A stretch of 64,000 nt of DNA from contig OY282610.1 of assembly GCA_958298945.1 (NCBI GenBank), positions 24,266,233-24,330,232 on the forward strand, written 5' to 3'. Under the pieces are notes generated by a model that ran no database searches, was not told where the DNA came from, and worked only from the letters and a program-made list of their open reading frames with translations. The position numbers and the translations under genes were made by a program. Shown piece by piece: positions 12,091 through 24,290 of this stretch. Position 1 is the stretch's first letter, and each line of letters starts with the position of its first letter. The stretch comes from Atherix ibis (lineage: Eukaryota > Arthropoda > Insecta > Diptera > Athericidae).

Positions 12091-13965
12091 ACTAAAACAA
12101 TTTCAAAATTCTCCCAAAAACTCAAAGTGAAAATTCGCTCCTAAAATTTGTCATAAAAGTTTTCAAAAACTCACGTGATTTAACTAAAAAATTGACTTTG
12201 AATTTTTCAAATTTGCTAAAAAATCTCCTCAAAACTCAAAGTGGAAATTGGCTCCTAAAATTGATCATAAAAATTACCAAAAATTCACGTGATTTAACTA
12301 AAAAATAGACTTTCAATTTTTCAAACTTGCTAAAAAATCTTCCTCAAAATCCAAGCGAAAATTTGCTTCTAAAATTTCACATCAAAATTTCTGAAAATTC
12401 ACGTGATTTGAAAAAAAAACATGTGGAAAAATGCAAGTGAAAATTCGTAAAAACTGACGTGATTTGAGAAAAAATTTCACGTTGAGTTTTGCAAAATCTT
12501 CCCCCAAAAAGTAAAAATTCTTTCCTAAAATTTGTCATAAAAATTTCCGAATGCGCACGTGATTTTACCAAAAATTTCACTTCAAAATTTTTCAAATTTG
12601 ATAAAAAAATTTCTTAAGAAATGCAAGTGAAAATTCGCTCCTGAAATTGTTAGAAAAATTACCAAAAACTCACGTGATTTGAAGAAAAATTGCAGTTAGA
12701 ATTTTTCAAATTTGATAAAAAATTTTCTCAAAAAATGCAAGGGAAAATTCGCTCCTAAAATTTGTTATAAAAGTTTCCAAAAACTCACGTGATTTAACTA
12801 AAAAATTGACTTTTAATTTTTCAATTTTGCTAAAAAATCTCCTCAAAACTCAAAGTGGAAATTGGCTCCTAAAATTGATCATAAAAATTACCAAAAACTC
12901 ACGTGGTTTAACTAAAAAATTCACTTTGAATTTTTCAAATTTCCTAAAAAATCTTCCTCAAAATCCAAGCGAAAATTCGCTTCTAAAATTTCACATCAAA
13001 ATTTCTGAAAATTCACGTGATTTAAAAAAAAAAACACTTGGAAAAATGCCAGTGAAAATTCGTAAAAACTGACGTGATTTGAGAAAAAATTTCACATTGA
13101 GTTTTGCAAAATCTTCCTCAAAATCCAAGTAAAAATTCGCTCCTAAAATTTGCCATAAAAATTTCCGAACACGCACGTGATTTTACCAACAATTTCACTT
13201 CAAAATTTTTCAAATTTGATAAAAAATCTCCTCAAAACTCAAAGTAGAAATTGACTCCTAAAATTGATCATAAAAATTATCAAAAACTCACGTGGTTTAA
13301 CTAAAAAATTCACTTTGGATTTTTTAAAATTGCTAAAAAATCTTCCTCAAAATCTAAGCAAAAATTCGCTTCTAAAATTTCACATCAAAATTTCTGAAAA
13401 TTCACGTGATTTAAAAAAAAACACTTGGAAAAATGCCAGTGAAAATTCGTAAAAACTGACGTGATTTGAGAAAAAATTTCACATTGAGTTTTGCAAAATC
13501 TTCCTCAAAATCCAAGTAAAAATTCGCTCCTAAAATTTGTCATAAAAATTTCCGAACACGCACGAGATTTTACCAAAAATTTCCCTTCAAAATTTTACAA
13601 ATTTGATAAAAAATTTTCTTAAGAAATGCAAGTGAAAATTCGCTCCAAAAATTTCCGAAAAGTCACGTGATTTGACTAAAATGTTCACTTTGAATTTTTC
13701 AAATTTGGCAAAAAAATCTCCTCAAAGCTCAAAGTGGAAATTGACTCCTAAAATTGATCATAAAAATTACCAAAAACTAACGTGATTTGAAGAAAAATTT
13801 CACTTTGAATTTTTCAAATTTTAATAAAATTTTTTTACAAAAATCCAAGTGAAAATTCCCTCCTAAAATTTGTCATCAGAATTTCTAAAAACTGACGTGA
13901 TTTGAGAGAAATTTTCACTTTGAATTTTTGCAAATTTCAGAAAAAAATTCACCAAAATTAACAAA
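12091..13965. repeat. Satellite-like field with ~114-bp units carrying CACGTG
   Basis: Units of about 114 bp, some split into about 57-bp halves, carry words such as ACTCACGTGATTTAAC, TTCGCTCCTAAAATT and TTTTTCAAATTTGC. CACGTG starts at 12172, 12286, 12400, 12556, 12671, 12786, 12900, 13014, 13174, 13289, 13403 and 13664; related GACGTG halves lie at 12456, 13071 and 13458. A higher-order period of about 388 bp is visible: 12900, 13014, 13071 and 13174 repeat at 13289, 13403, 13458 and about 13561. Open frames in the field merely follow the repeats. Confidence 0.9.
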
Positions 13966-14219
13966 AGGCCTTTAATTAATTTTGATAAAAAAATTGACCT
14001 AAATTTCTAGATGAGAGCAAATTAACAAATTCATTTAGAAAAAGGACAATAAAAAATCGTTCTTTTTCTAAAAATCCTATTTTTTTGGGGCAAAAAAAAG
14101 CTGAATTTTTATTGAAAATAAAAAAAAATATAAAGAAATAATTTTGCAAGAAAAAAGGCAAAAGAAAGAAACTGAAAATCTGTTCAAGTGAATAGGCCAT
14201 TGAGTTGTGGTCGGTAGAA
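13966..14219. other. A+T-rich spacer
   Basis: Homopolymer-rich; the minus-strand open frame here is low-complexity Phe-rich. Nothing recognised. Confidence 0.6.
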
Positions 14220-15560
14220 TCGTAATCAATAGTAAACGGTCAGTGAGAGCCGGATTTGGTTTGTCATCCCAGCTCTCGATGACAATCCATAATCAGTTTT
14301 AGTTGTTCTGGGGCTATGATCTGTCAATAATTGCCTTGCCCGCAAGATCCTCAATTAGCATCAATACGTATTATCCGTTCGGCAGCCGCAAATCCCCATT
14401 AAATGTGCTCCGTTGATAATGTCTAATCCTTACACGACGACAATGCGGTCAACGCTTAAAAGGACAAACCCGAAGACGGAGAGGACGTAGCGGCGCGTCA
14501 TCGATGAAGATGATAAAAACTGCTCGGTTGGCTGTACTATCCCGGAACGTGAAGAGGGGTTGACCAGATGAATATAGTGTTTGTTGTTGTTGTGTGACGT
14601 TCATAAAGTAAGCAAGTATGATGAGGCCACTTAGGCACTCTGCGAGTTGTAGCAAAGACAACACTCCAAACCGTATTTAAAAGGCCAAAGACAGCAGGTA
14701 ATCGAAATCAAAGAAAACGTGAACAAAAAAATGTCAACAAAAGTATCAGAGAAGAAAATAGAAGAAATACTGGAAAAATAAACAAAATCGACGTGATGGC
14801 CTTCTCTCTCAGGTAAGGCGACGCGACGTGTCAGTCGGCAATCTGAAGTGGCCTCTGAAGTTAAGCTTAGCTAAGAAAAGAGGATTATTTTTGTCATGCA
14901 AACGTGCTGGTTATTATTATTGTTAACTGGCATTTTGCCAATGAGAGTAGAGCGAAGAGGAGATACGGACATAGAGTGGGGACAATGGAAAGCGAGCGAA
15001 CAGGATGGGAAATACTTGGAGGCGAGTGCTAGTGAGTAACGAGAGGCGAATAATAACAACAAGAATACCAGCAATAATAATAATAATATTAATAATGACA
15101 AGGAAGGACGAAGAAAGAACGAAGAGCATTTATCGTATTTAAGATGTTCGGTAGCGAAAAGTGTCAAAATAAAGCCGCAACGATACCTGCCCGAATGGAT
15201 GGCTGCTGGGCTGGCTAGATGGATAGATGGCTGGCTGGCTGCCTTCTAATCGCTTACCCGTCTAGCCTGCCCGACCGACTCTATACTCCAGACAGTATGT
15301 CCTACTGTTCTCTATTCACCGAGAACCAGGTAGCTCGTTGGTCGTCAAGGCAACAATGCGAACAAAAGCCTAATCTGTCATCTACGCACAAAAGGATGAA
15401 TAAACCACAACAAAAGGATGCTCGGCTGCGATCAGATCTTCTGTCACGGAATCTGCTCTTCAATTTCAATTTTCTCAAGGATTATCTCCCCAACATTGGC
15501 CTGGCCATTAGCCAGACGGCAATCTAATCGTCTCTAGTCAGTTTGCTCCTCTTTTAAATT
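14220..15560. other. Complex intronic island 2, containing a strong recursive-splice candidate
   Basis: Non-repetitive and relatively G+C-rich, with several ATTA homeodomain-type cores and no recognisable protein domain in any frame. Candidate regulatory island by composition and position in an omb intron. It contains the AG|GT site described at 14801-14818. Confidence 0.4.
14801..14818 (+). promoter_or_regulatory. Candidate recursive splice site (zero-length exon)
   Basis: The sequence CTTCTCTCTCAG|GTAAGG joins a pure pyrimidine tract and CAG acceptor (AG at 14811-14812) directly to a good donor (GTAAGG from 14813). Family knowledge: in insects such YnCAG|GTRAG juxtapositions act as ratchet points that remove very long introns in steps. 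It is on the gene's strand, about 9 kb into the giant intron. Function is inferred, not shown. Confidence 0.55.
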
Positions 15561-16195
15561 TCCTTCTTTTTTTTTTCTTCGTCCTTTATTATTTGATTTT
15601 CATTGTTGTTCCTAATACTCCTTTTCATAATTTACTGACCTCTCGTCGAGCTGCTTTGCTCAGTTTTGAAATTGTTGCAATTTTTTCGAGGACATCCAAA
15701 ACTCTTCCTTTCACTTTATTTGATATGGTGAATTTTTATCATTTATTATCAAATTTTTCTTTCATTTTCATTTTCTTATCGATGATTATCCTTTTTATTA
15801 TTTTATTTAGCCACGCATCGGTAATGATCGAGAACAAAAACTGCTCTTTAAAGATTATCTTATGGAATAGATTAAGAGAATCCTTTCTATTTTATACCTT
15901 TTAAGGATTCGAAAAGAATTTGTTTAATGGGGAAATTTTCATGGTCCCTACCGCATATTCGACGATTTCTAAACGATTGAATTTCTGTCAGAAATTTAAG
16001 GAATTTCCATTATAAAAAATTGTCCTTTTTTTAATATAATTTTTTTAAATAGTTATTTGAATTTTTTTTTTTTGGCTAAAGTTATCCCCCCCTTTAAAAC
16101 AGTTTATTTGACAAAACGTTTTGTTTAAGGATATTGCGAAATTTGATGGAACTTCCCAAAAAAGGACAAAATCATATTCTTGACAAACAAGAGAA
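15561..16195. other. A+T-rich intron, nothing recognised
   Basis: T-rich sequence with low-complexity Phe/Ile/Leu open frames (for example 15593-15904). No domain, transposon or RNA gene was seen. Confidence 0.6.
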
Positions 16196-17030
16196 AAGGG
16201 ATATTTTTTTCGTATTAATTTTTTGTTTTTTTATTTAATTTTTTTTTGAATTTTTTTTTGTTATTTTTTTTCTTTCTTGAAAATAATAAAATTTTATTTT
16301 TGTTAATATTTTTATAATTTTTTTTAATTAAATGTAGTACAAAAAATTTTGGTTTTGCGGAAATGGATTTTTTTTCAATTTTCAAATTATTTTTGTTTAT
16401 TTTTAATCGTTTCTTAATAAATTTTATTTTGAAAAAAAATTGGTTTTGCAGAAATTAATTTTTCTTTTTTAATTTTACATAATTTTTTTTTGTTTATTTA
16501 TGATTTTTGTTTAATTTTTTTAATTTTAATGAAAAGTGAAAAAAAATGTTTGGTTTGAGAAAATTATTTTTTTTTTTTAATTTTCACAATTTTTTTTAAA
16601 ATTAATTTTACTGCAAAAAAATTTGGTTTTTGCGGAAATGGTTTTTTTTTAAGTTAAGAGATTTTTTTTTGTTTGTATTTAATTTTTGTAAATTTTTTAA
16701 ACTTAATTTTATTGCAAAAAAATTTCGATTTGTTGAAATAATTTATATTTTAAGCTTACATAATTTTTTTTGTTTATTCTTAATTTTTGTATAATTTTTT
16801 TTAAATTTAATTTTACTGTAAAAAAAATTGGATTTGCGGAAATTATTTTTTTTAAATTTTCATATTTTTTGTCTGTTTTTAATTTTTGTTATTTTTTATT
16901 TTTTTGTTAATTTTTATTAATTAATTTTTACTGCAATCAAATTTTGTTTTTGAACCGGTTTTTCGCTATTTTTTTAAATTTAACAAAAAAAAATTATTTT
17001 TACAAATTTTTAATAAAAATTTTCCCGTTA
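16196..17030. repeat. T-rich degenerate repeat field (~110-bp units)
   Basis: Six or seven diverged units combine ATTTTTTTTGTTTATTTTTAAT, written here as a T-rich word of 22 bases only in part (TTTGTTTATTTTTAAT), with ACTGCAAAAAAATTTGG and TTGCGGAAAT. Units are irregular; the period is estimated by eye. No coding potential. Confidence 0.7.
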
Positions 17031-18340
17031 AAAATGAAATAATTTTAAACGCCAAAATAACAGCATAAATTTGATGTTCTCTAAACACTTTCTTATTCTT
17101 CATAAAAATGTGTTTTTTGTTGTTGTTGTAATGAGTTTATTTTTAAGTTTTCTTCTTAATATAAGACGTTAGAAATTGAATCGTTTAGACTGACGTCAAA
17201 ACGCCAACCATAAGCGTTTGTAATTGTAGCCCAAATAAAATGAAAGGAAAAGAAAAGAAGAAAAAAACAATATTAAAGAAAAGAAAATCCTTTTCAAACT
17301 ATTGTAGTTGGTATGAAGTGAAAGTGCTTTCTAGGAGCAAGATTGAGTACTCATTTTTAGGTAGAATAGAAGGGATTCAATGGTCCTTTTTACAATATTG
17401 TCTGAGAGTTTCAAAATTATTGAGTTTTCTTTCATTTTTTTGTCGCTGATAATTTTTGTTCATTTTGCAGCCTTTGTTAAAGGATAATGGCTTGTCTTCA
17501 ATTTTTATCCGATATGATTTTTTTTATATTTTATAGCTAATATTTTTTGCTCAAAAATTATTGATCCAAACATGTTGAGCCAAAAAATTCTTTAGAAATA
17601 GTTGAAAAAATATTCTAAAAAGGTTCTAAAAAAAAAGAGGACCAAAAATTATGTATTTTGAAAGTTTTCAAATTATTTTTGCTACGAAAAAGAGAGCTAA
17701 ACGTGAAATTATCTGTTAAATATTCTAAACTCTCTGAACACGTCCGTATGGCTCTAGACCCATCAATATTTGTGAAGAGTTTACAGTTCGTCACGTTCTC
17801 GATTGACAACTAAATTAATACAAATTTCTGTAAGAAGATCTCATCGAGCCGGAAGAACAGAGAAAATCATTCTAATGCCGACATGTCCGATAAAGGGGCT
17901 GAGAGGTGGCGGAACAGTTTGAATTTGTGGATTTCATTTCTTCGTCAATACCTGCCATTTTTAATCATAGCAAATTTTTGATAATTTTTATAAAGCATGC
18001 CACCAGCGTTAGTTCTTCCAAATGGAAAATTTCACTGGCCAAGGATTATTCGTTCGCTGGAAGCTTTGTCGGTTTTTAAGAAATTTTCGGCGATTTTTTC
18101 TATTCTATGGACAATAGAACAAGAAACTAGCCAATTAATGACGATAAACTTGAAATGTGTTTGTTGTAAAGTCGATAACCAAAAAAAGACAAAATCTTCA
18201 CAAACAGTCGATTTGTTTTTCTTTCTTTTAAGATTAATGATTTCTTTTTAATTGAAAATTTTAAGTTAATTAAAAAAACATTAAATGTGCAATGATTCCT
18301 TACGTAAAACTTCTAACTTATCAAAAGTAAAACACTGAAT
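17031..18340. other. Unique intronic sequence, no gene seen
   Basis: Mixed A+T-rich sequence. Open frames at 17240-17449 and 17997-18251 lack domains or splice context. Nothing else was recognised. Confidence 0.55.
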
Positions 18341-19490
18341 TTAGAATATGAAAAAAAAAATCGAAAATCATATTAGGATGAAAACTAATTTTCTTAATGC
18401 AAAAATCGCTATTGAAATTTTCCAATTATTGGCACTCTATCAAATGTGAAGTTTTTTTTGAATCGAATTTTAACCTAAAATCGGAAATTTCTAACCTAAA
18501 ATCGGAAAATTAAATTTCTGGAATATTATGTTCTGAAGAAAAAAAAATCAACAATGAAATAATCGATTTTTTGTTTTTTCTAACTCGAAAAGTTAATGGA
18601 AAATCATTTTTGGACGAAAATCGATATTTTTCACAAGAACTTTTACTCTGTGTATTAATCGGAAAATTTCAAATCTGATAATCGAAAGATGGAAATTATG
18701 TCTTCTTTTTTTAATTTATAAAAAAAATTAATATTTAACTTTTCGTTTGTTAGGACTTTTTAAAAACTGATTTTCCTTAATCGATTTTTTGCCCCAAAAA
18801 AAAAGTTGATAATCGAAAAATTATTTTTTTGGATAAAAAATCAGGTTTTCAAATTGTGAGATCTTTTCTATATTTTCCGAATAAAATGGTTTCCATGAAA
18901 ATTCTCTCTTAGCAAAAAAAATATTAAATTTAAAATTTGAAAAAAAAAATCGAAAATCGTTTTTGGACAAAAATCGATTTTTCTTTCTTATAAAAATCGG
19001 TACTGTAAATTTCCGATTATTACCACTCATTAAAAAGCAGTTTTTTTAAGTGAACAAAAAAACATTCTGTAATTAAAAAATGATTTTATTTTTTTTTTGA
19101 CAAAAAATCGATTTTTACTATATTTTTTTAATTGCATCGTTTCTAAAGTATTTTAAAAGTCCAATTTAATAAAAAAAATATACGATTTTAAATTTAAAAA
19201 AAAAACATTTTCAAGTTGAAGAATTTTTCCAAAATCAAAATCGGAAAATGTGTTTTTTTTTTAAGTACGAAAATCGATTTAAATAAAAAATCACTTCGAT
19301 AACAATCGCAAAATTCAAATTTTATGCCATTCACGGAAAAGGACGATTTTTTTTAAGGGAAAATTTTTATAAGTAATTTAGGTATTCGATAATTAAAAAA
19401 AAATAAATCGATACTCGAAAAATGGCGATTTTTTCGAACAGAAATCGATTTTCAAAATTGTGCGATTTTTAAAAAAAATCAAATTTTACG
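18341..19490. repeat. Degenerate AAATCGATTTTT-rich repeat field
   Basis: Many occurrences of AAAATCG, ATCGATTTTT and TCGAAAATC words, with longer similarity such as TTGGACAAAAATCGATTTTT near 18964 and a related stretch near 18615. Units are old and irregular, perhaps 100-300 bp. No coding potential. Confidence 0.65.
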
Positions 19491-20270
19491 ATGTTTTATG
19501 TAATATTTTCTTAAGGATTTTTATGGAATATTTTCTTTAGGATTTTTTATGGATATTTTTTTAAAATTTTGTGCAAATAAGCAATAAACCACTTAAGGAC
19601 TCAAAAAAAAAATTAAAAAAATTCGGTTATGCCAACAAGAGATACGACTTAAAAATATGCACTTTTAGCGGTAAATCGTTTTTTTTTGTTTTGTTTGAAA
19701 TCAAATTATTTTAAATAGAAATAATGGAAAAAAAAATATTACAGAAACAAAAATGCAAAAATTTTTTTAAAAAAAATCGAAAATCGAAAATTTGGAATTG
19801 CAATTTCATTAAAAAAATTGAACAGAAACATTTCGTTTTCGTGGAGACAAAATGAAAATATATTTTTTCCAATTCTGCTTTTTATCAATAATATCCTTTT
19901 TGGTATATTTTTTATTTTATTTTTTTTTGAATATTGACTGACTGCTTTCGGATATTATGATTATCGCTAGAGCAGGTTTTATTTCAGAGAAAAATTACTT
20001 ACAACTTGGTGGGTTTTAGTCTTAATTGGTGAGACATTACCTCATAAGCGATGCTAAAGTTGCTTCTCAATCCGTTCTAATCCTGTTGCTTGTTTTTGTT
20101 TATTTTCTTTTTTTTCTGTTGTTGTTGTTGAAGTAATTAACCATAATCGAAGATTTAGTCTCAGAAGTTGCCATTTATGATTTTGTTAAAGAAAAAAATA
20201 GTAAAAATCGAAAAATGAAGCCAAAAATAAACTGCTGACCTTGTGTTTTTAAAGATTTCGGAAGCTTTGA
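19491..20270. other. A+T-rich intron, nothing recognised
   Basis: Homopolymer-rich sequence followed by a short complex stretch. No open frame of interest. Confidence 0.55.
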
Positions 20271-22620
20271 TATCGATTTGAGTTCAGATCAATCGACGGG
20301 GGATCTGATCTTGAGTCTTGATTGGGGGTGACTAAAGAGGGGCCAACGAAAAGGTATTGACGTGATGGGATCATTTTAGGGATCGCTCTTCAATTTGTTC
20401 CATTCACCAATTAATCCGATGACAGTCGCTGTACGTTGTGATCTTGAATTTATCTGACAACGACACGATCAATTTTGAACAAGAGTCAATTTTCTTTTTT
20501 TTTTGATTGCCGTTCAAAACGATTTCTTTTAGTCTCAAATTATGATAGTTGATGACAAAAAAGGAGCAGAATTAAATTGTAGAAAAGGGAGAAATTTTCA
20601 TAATTGGTCGCTTGTTCTTAGTCGTAAGGAATAAGAGAAACATTTTTCTCATAACGTAAGGACCTTTATAGTAGTTTTATAGAAATAGTTTCATCAGAAA
20701 AAGGATCTTTTCGGTTTAGATGATGGGGAAGTTCTCCCTAGAACCAGTGTAGGAATGGCTAAACTGAAGTTGCTTCCTTTTGAATCCTTGGTTTAGTAAA
20801 AAAAAATGAGAGCCGAAGTAAACCCTGAATTTCCGTAATTTTTTACCAAACAAATTCTTTCTGAATTTCCGTAATTTAAAAAAAAAAAACTACAAATTCT
20901 TCATTCGATAAGTTTTGCTAGCTTTTTCGAGGAGTCATTTTTCGATAGGTTTTCAAAAATTATTCGGAAAATATTGTAATACCTTAAAAGAGATTGTGCA
21001 ACTCTCAGTTTGCAGGTAAAAATGTCGAAACATAACCAAATTGAGTGAATTTAGTGTTCAGCTTTAAGTGGCCATCATTTTATTTGGTCTGTGAATGTAT
21101 AGTGAACTGAGATGAAATCGACTCGGGACCAGTCCTGCTCATATAAGGATAGAGAGAAGGATGCGAATCCTTTGAAGTCAACCAGTCGACTATGATACAC
21201 TTCCTTCGAGTGGGTCCTTTTTACGAAATTAACCTAACCGACCACCTTATTTGGCAGAGCGTACAAGTTTGTACATTTCACTCAATGACATTGTGTCCTG
21301 CGGTATAACCAACCACCCCAGGAGTCATCGTGTTCTTTGTGTAGCTCCTTACATGCTCCGCAGTTACTTCTTAGATCTGAGGGTTGATTCAAATATAACT
21401 GATATAATTTGAGGTACTCGTTTTGTACCTGCAACAAGGACTCGTTTTGACAGCCTGTGTTGGACTAGGAGAAAGGATCCTTCGATGTGGTTTCGGGTGT
21501 GGGATGAAATTGAGATTTTTTCTGGTAGTTCTCGTATTAGTTGGAAAGGAAATTCAGTGCGCACGTGTTTTGTTCGAAATAGTTAAGGGATGATGGCGGA
21601 CATCTTGCAAAAATACTGAAAGTTTTCCGTTTGCAATTGTACATATTCCAATCCGAAAATATGTCCTTGCACTAGTATGTAGTATCCTAAAAAGATAGAG
21701 CGAGGATGGTGGAAGGTTTCTGCACTTTCGGAACTTTGAAAATAACGTGAAGAGCGTCAGGGAAATGGCGAGTGTATTCGGATAGGGTTGCCTGCTGACT
21801 CAAAAGGATATTTGGACAGAAAGATGCTTTTATGTTAAGGTGTTCTCGTTTCGATTCTTCTCCAAATCAAACAAATGCACTTATGATTAGACAAGCATCC
21901 AGCCATTCATCCGTTCAGACATTCAAAAATTCGAGGGTGGGTAGCCAACCACCAATCAATCAGCACGAGTCCTTTCGGAAAATTTTTCCTTGTTATTTTG
22001 ACGAAGATTTCATGTGTTTACGCACATTTAAAGATATTTTCATGCTCGCAATAATCAAAATTTCAACGTTTTGGATATTTTTGCTGACTACAAATGCTCG
22101 CATTGATGCTGATCGAGTCATAATCAAGTGCTCCCCAGGCCAGATGGCAGTCTTCCTTGAGTAGGTTGAGCTGTGAGTTCCATGCAAAGGCAATCCTTAC
22201 GGCTGGTCTGTCACCTTTCACCGAGTGGATACGGAAAACCAGGGAACATTTTACACAAAATCGAATTTATCTTTCATCTCAAAAATAGCCTATCCAAAAT
22301 CCGAAGGGTGGGCATCTTGACGTAAATAAGTGTGTGCTCATCCTTCTTAGACGATTTGGCTTGTTGGGTGTCTTTTGCCATGGAATCGTATGCCTGTTTC
22401 AGCATATAATAAAGGTGGCCAGCCAAATATATCGTCGTTGTCCTACAACAAAAGGATCATATTCAAAAATAACCATTTCAGTTGGTATCGTTAGTTTAGC
22501 TGCCATGTGTGAGTGCGTCAGCACGGTTCGATGGGTAGGAAAAATTTCAGATCTCAGCTGTGGTTGAACTTTTGTAGTTTGAAATTTTTTTTATTTTTGT
22601 TACTTATTTAAGTGCTGTTA
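20271..22620. other. Complex intronic island 3
   Basis: The longest non-repetitive, moderately G+C-containing stretch in the first half of the window. Open frames at 21364-21564 (minus), 21832-22164 and 22334-22567 are long enough to notice but show no domain, and those on opposite strands overlap. It may be ancient transposon sequence or regulatory DNA; I cannot decide. A weak AG|GTAAAA juxtaposition lies at 21015/21016. Confidence 0.4.
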
Positions 22621-24117
22621 TTGTATGGAAAATGCAAAAAAAATATGATTCCGAGGGATTGACTGGGGGCGAGGGCTACACGGTATAAGGATGGAAATTT
22701 TGATTAAACTATTATAAAAATATCATCAAAAGTAGCTATTTCGAAATTGAACGTGAACAACCATAGAACGGGGTAAGGGAAGGAGAGGGTGGTTCTCAGA
22801 AATAGCGATGATAGGAGGAGCAACAATAAGCGGGTCATGCAGGGAAAGAGAACTATTCAAAAGAAATGACCTTAAAAAAATGTCAACTGTTTTCTATTAA
22901 ATAAGGAATTATAAACTTTTGTGAACCACCCTTTACCCCCCTTCCCGTTGCTACAATTATGTAGAATTCACAAAAAATTTATCTGTTTTTGTTTTTGTAG
23001 TATTTTTTTTTTCAAACCCATGCCGCCATATTGTTAACACGATAATACAAAGGCGATATTGAAAATGGTCGAAAATTTTGATTATTTTTTATGATGGTGG
23101 TAGTAGAGAAGATGAAAAGCGCATTTGTGTAATTATTATTAATAAATAATTAAAAAAATATTGGAGGGTAGAGATTTTTTAATAATGTCGACGAATTTCG
23201 AAATGGTGGCTTTTTCCTGTTCTATTTTACAATTGAATTGTGAATAATTTTTATGATCGAATGTTTATTATTCTGAAAAGGACATTTTTCATTATATTTC
23301 GTCAACGCATTTTGCCCAATCCATTCGCTGACGTTTATTGGACAATAATTTTCATTTTTTGTTTTGAATCTTTTATTTCTGCTTTCTTTGCATAATTAAA
23401 TTAATAATATTTTCAGTTTTTTTTGTACTTTTCCATTCATGACATTTAATTTAATTTGTTTTCTTTTTGTGGTTTTAATTTTTTATGAGAATTTCTGTTT
23501 TATGAGATTTTACGTTGACGAATAGTGACTGAATACTATAAAAATAAAAATAAAATGAAATAGAAAAATATATTAAAAATTATTACTTAGTTGGAATATA
23601 GGAAAATATGCAAGGATTTAAATAAGGAATTATAATGGAAATAAAAATTGAAAACACGAAAATGGTGTAAACGAGTCACACTGAATTTATGGCGCGTTAT
23701 TATGGTCGCACCTTATTTGTTGCACCTTTTAATAGTGGTCGGAAGAAAATGGAAGGATGAGGTCAGTGTTGTTTATATATTGTTGGCATATTTTTGTAAG
23801 GATTTTCTAGATTAAATTTTATAAAAGAATCTATTTTCTTGTTGCATTGTTTTACGTCATTTTGCAGTTTCGTTTATTTAAAAAAATTATATCGTTTTGA
23901 GGGGAAAGGGGAGGAAGGTATTCCGAATGGTTTTAATTTTGTTACTTCAGTGAAACTCTCCAAATAAAATTTTTCAAATGTAATTTTTTTAGTGAAATTT
24001 TTCAAGTCAAATTTTTCTGGTGAAATTTTTAAAGTGAAATTTTTCAAATGGAATTTTCCTTACAAACTTTTTCAAATAAAATTTTTCAGGTAAGTTAATT
24101 TATTCTCCTGAAATTTT
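22621..24117. other. Intron ending in a short GTGAAATTTTTCAA minisatellite
   Basis: Mostly A+T-rich sequence without a gene. From about 23945 to 24090 there are eight to nine degenerate 14-16-bp units of GTGAAATTTTTCAA type; the last unit ends in the recursive-splice candidate at 24082-24095. Confidence 0.6.
24082..24095 (+). promoter_or_regulatory. Candidate recursive splice site, perfect GTAAGT
   Basis: TTTTTCAG|GTAAGT (junction 24089/24090) fuses an acceptor-like CAG to a consensus donor on the gene strand. The upstream pyrimidine tract is short and interrupted by A runs. The site arises from the end of a minisatellite unit, so chance is a real alternative. Confidence 0.45.
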
Positions 24118-24290
24118 AGGTTGCAAGATTTTGACTTTTTTTTCGATGCAATGGCTTCTATACAGTGACTTGTGGATTTTGATAGCCCCGATTATGGAAA
24201 TTTTGCTTATTGAATTATCCATCGAGTGAGAAATTGGCCTCATCGCAAAAAAAACTAACATTTCCATAATTGCAGGATCATCGAAAATCC
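24118..24290 (-). pseudogene. Small mariner transposase fragment (rosa-like)
   Basis: The minus-strand reading gives CDEANFSLDG, then a stop, FNKQNFHNRG, NPQVTV and KPLH. This matches the first catalytic-Asp region of rosa-like mariner transposases (DEAHF...GYVNKQN...W...NP...KPLH). Only about 55 codons remain, with a stop in place of Tyr, so it is a dead remnant. Confidence 0.7.

Noticed and set aside
9820..13965. CRISPR-like regular repeats
   Set aside because: Units are degenerate, contiguous and in a eukaryotic intron; there are no conserved repeats separated by unique spacers and no cas genes.
15319..15340. ACCAG|GTAGCT as a recursive splice site
   Set aside because: No pyrimidine tract precedes it and the donor half is poor.
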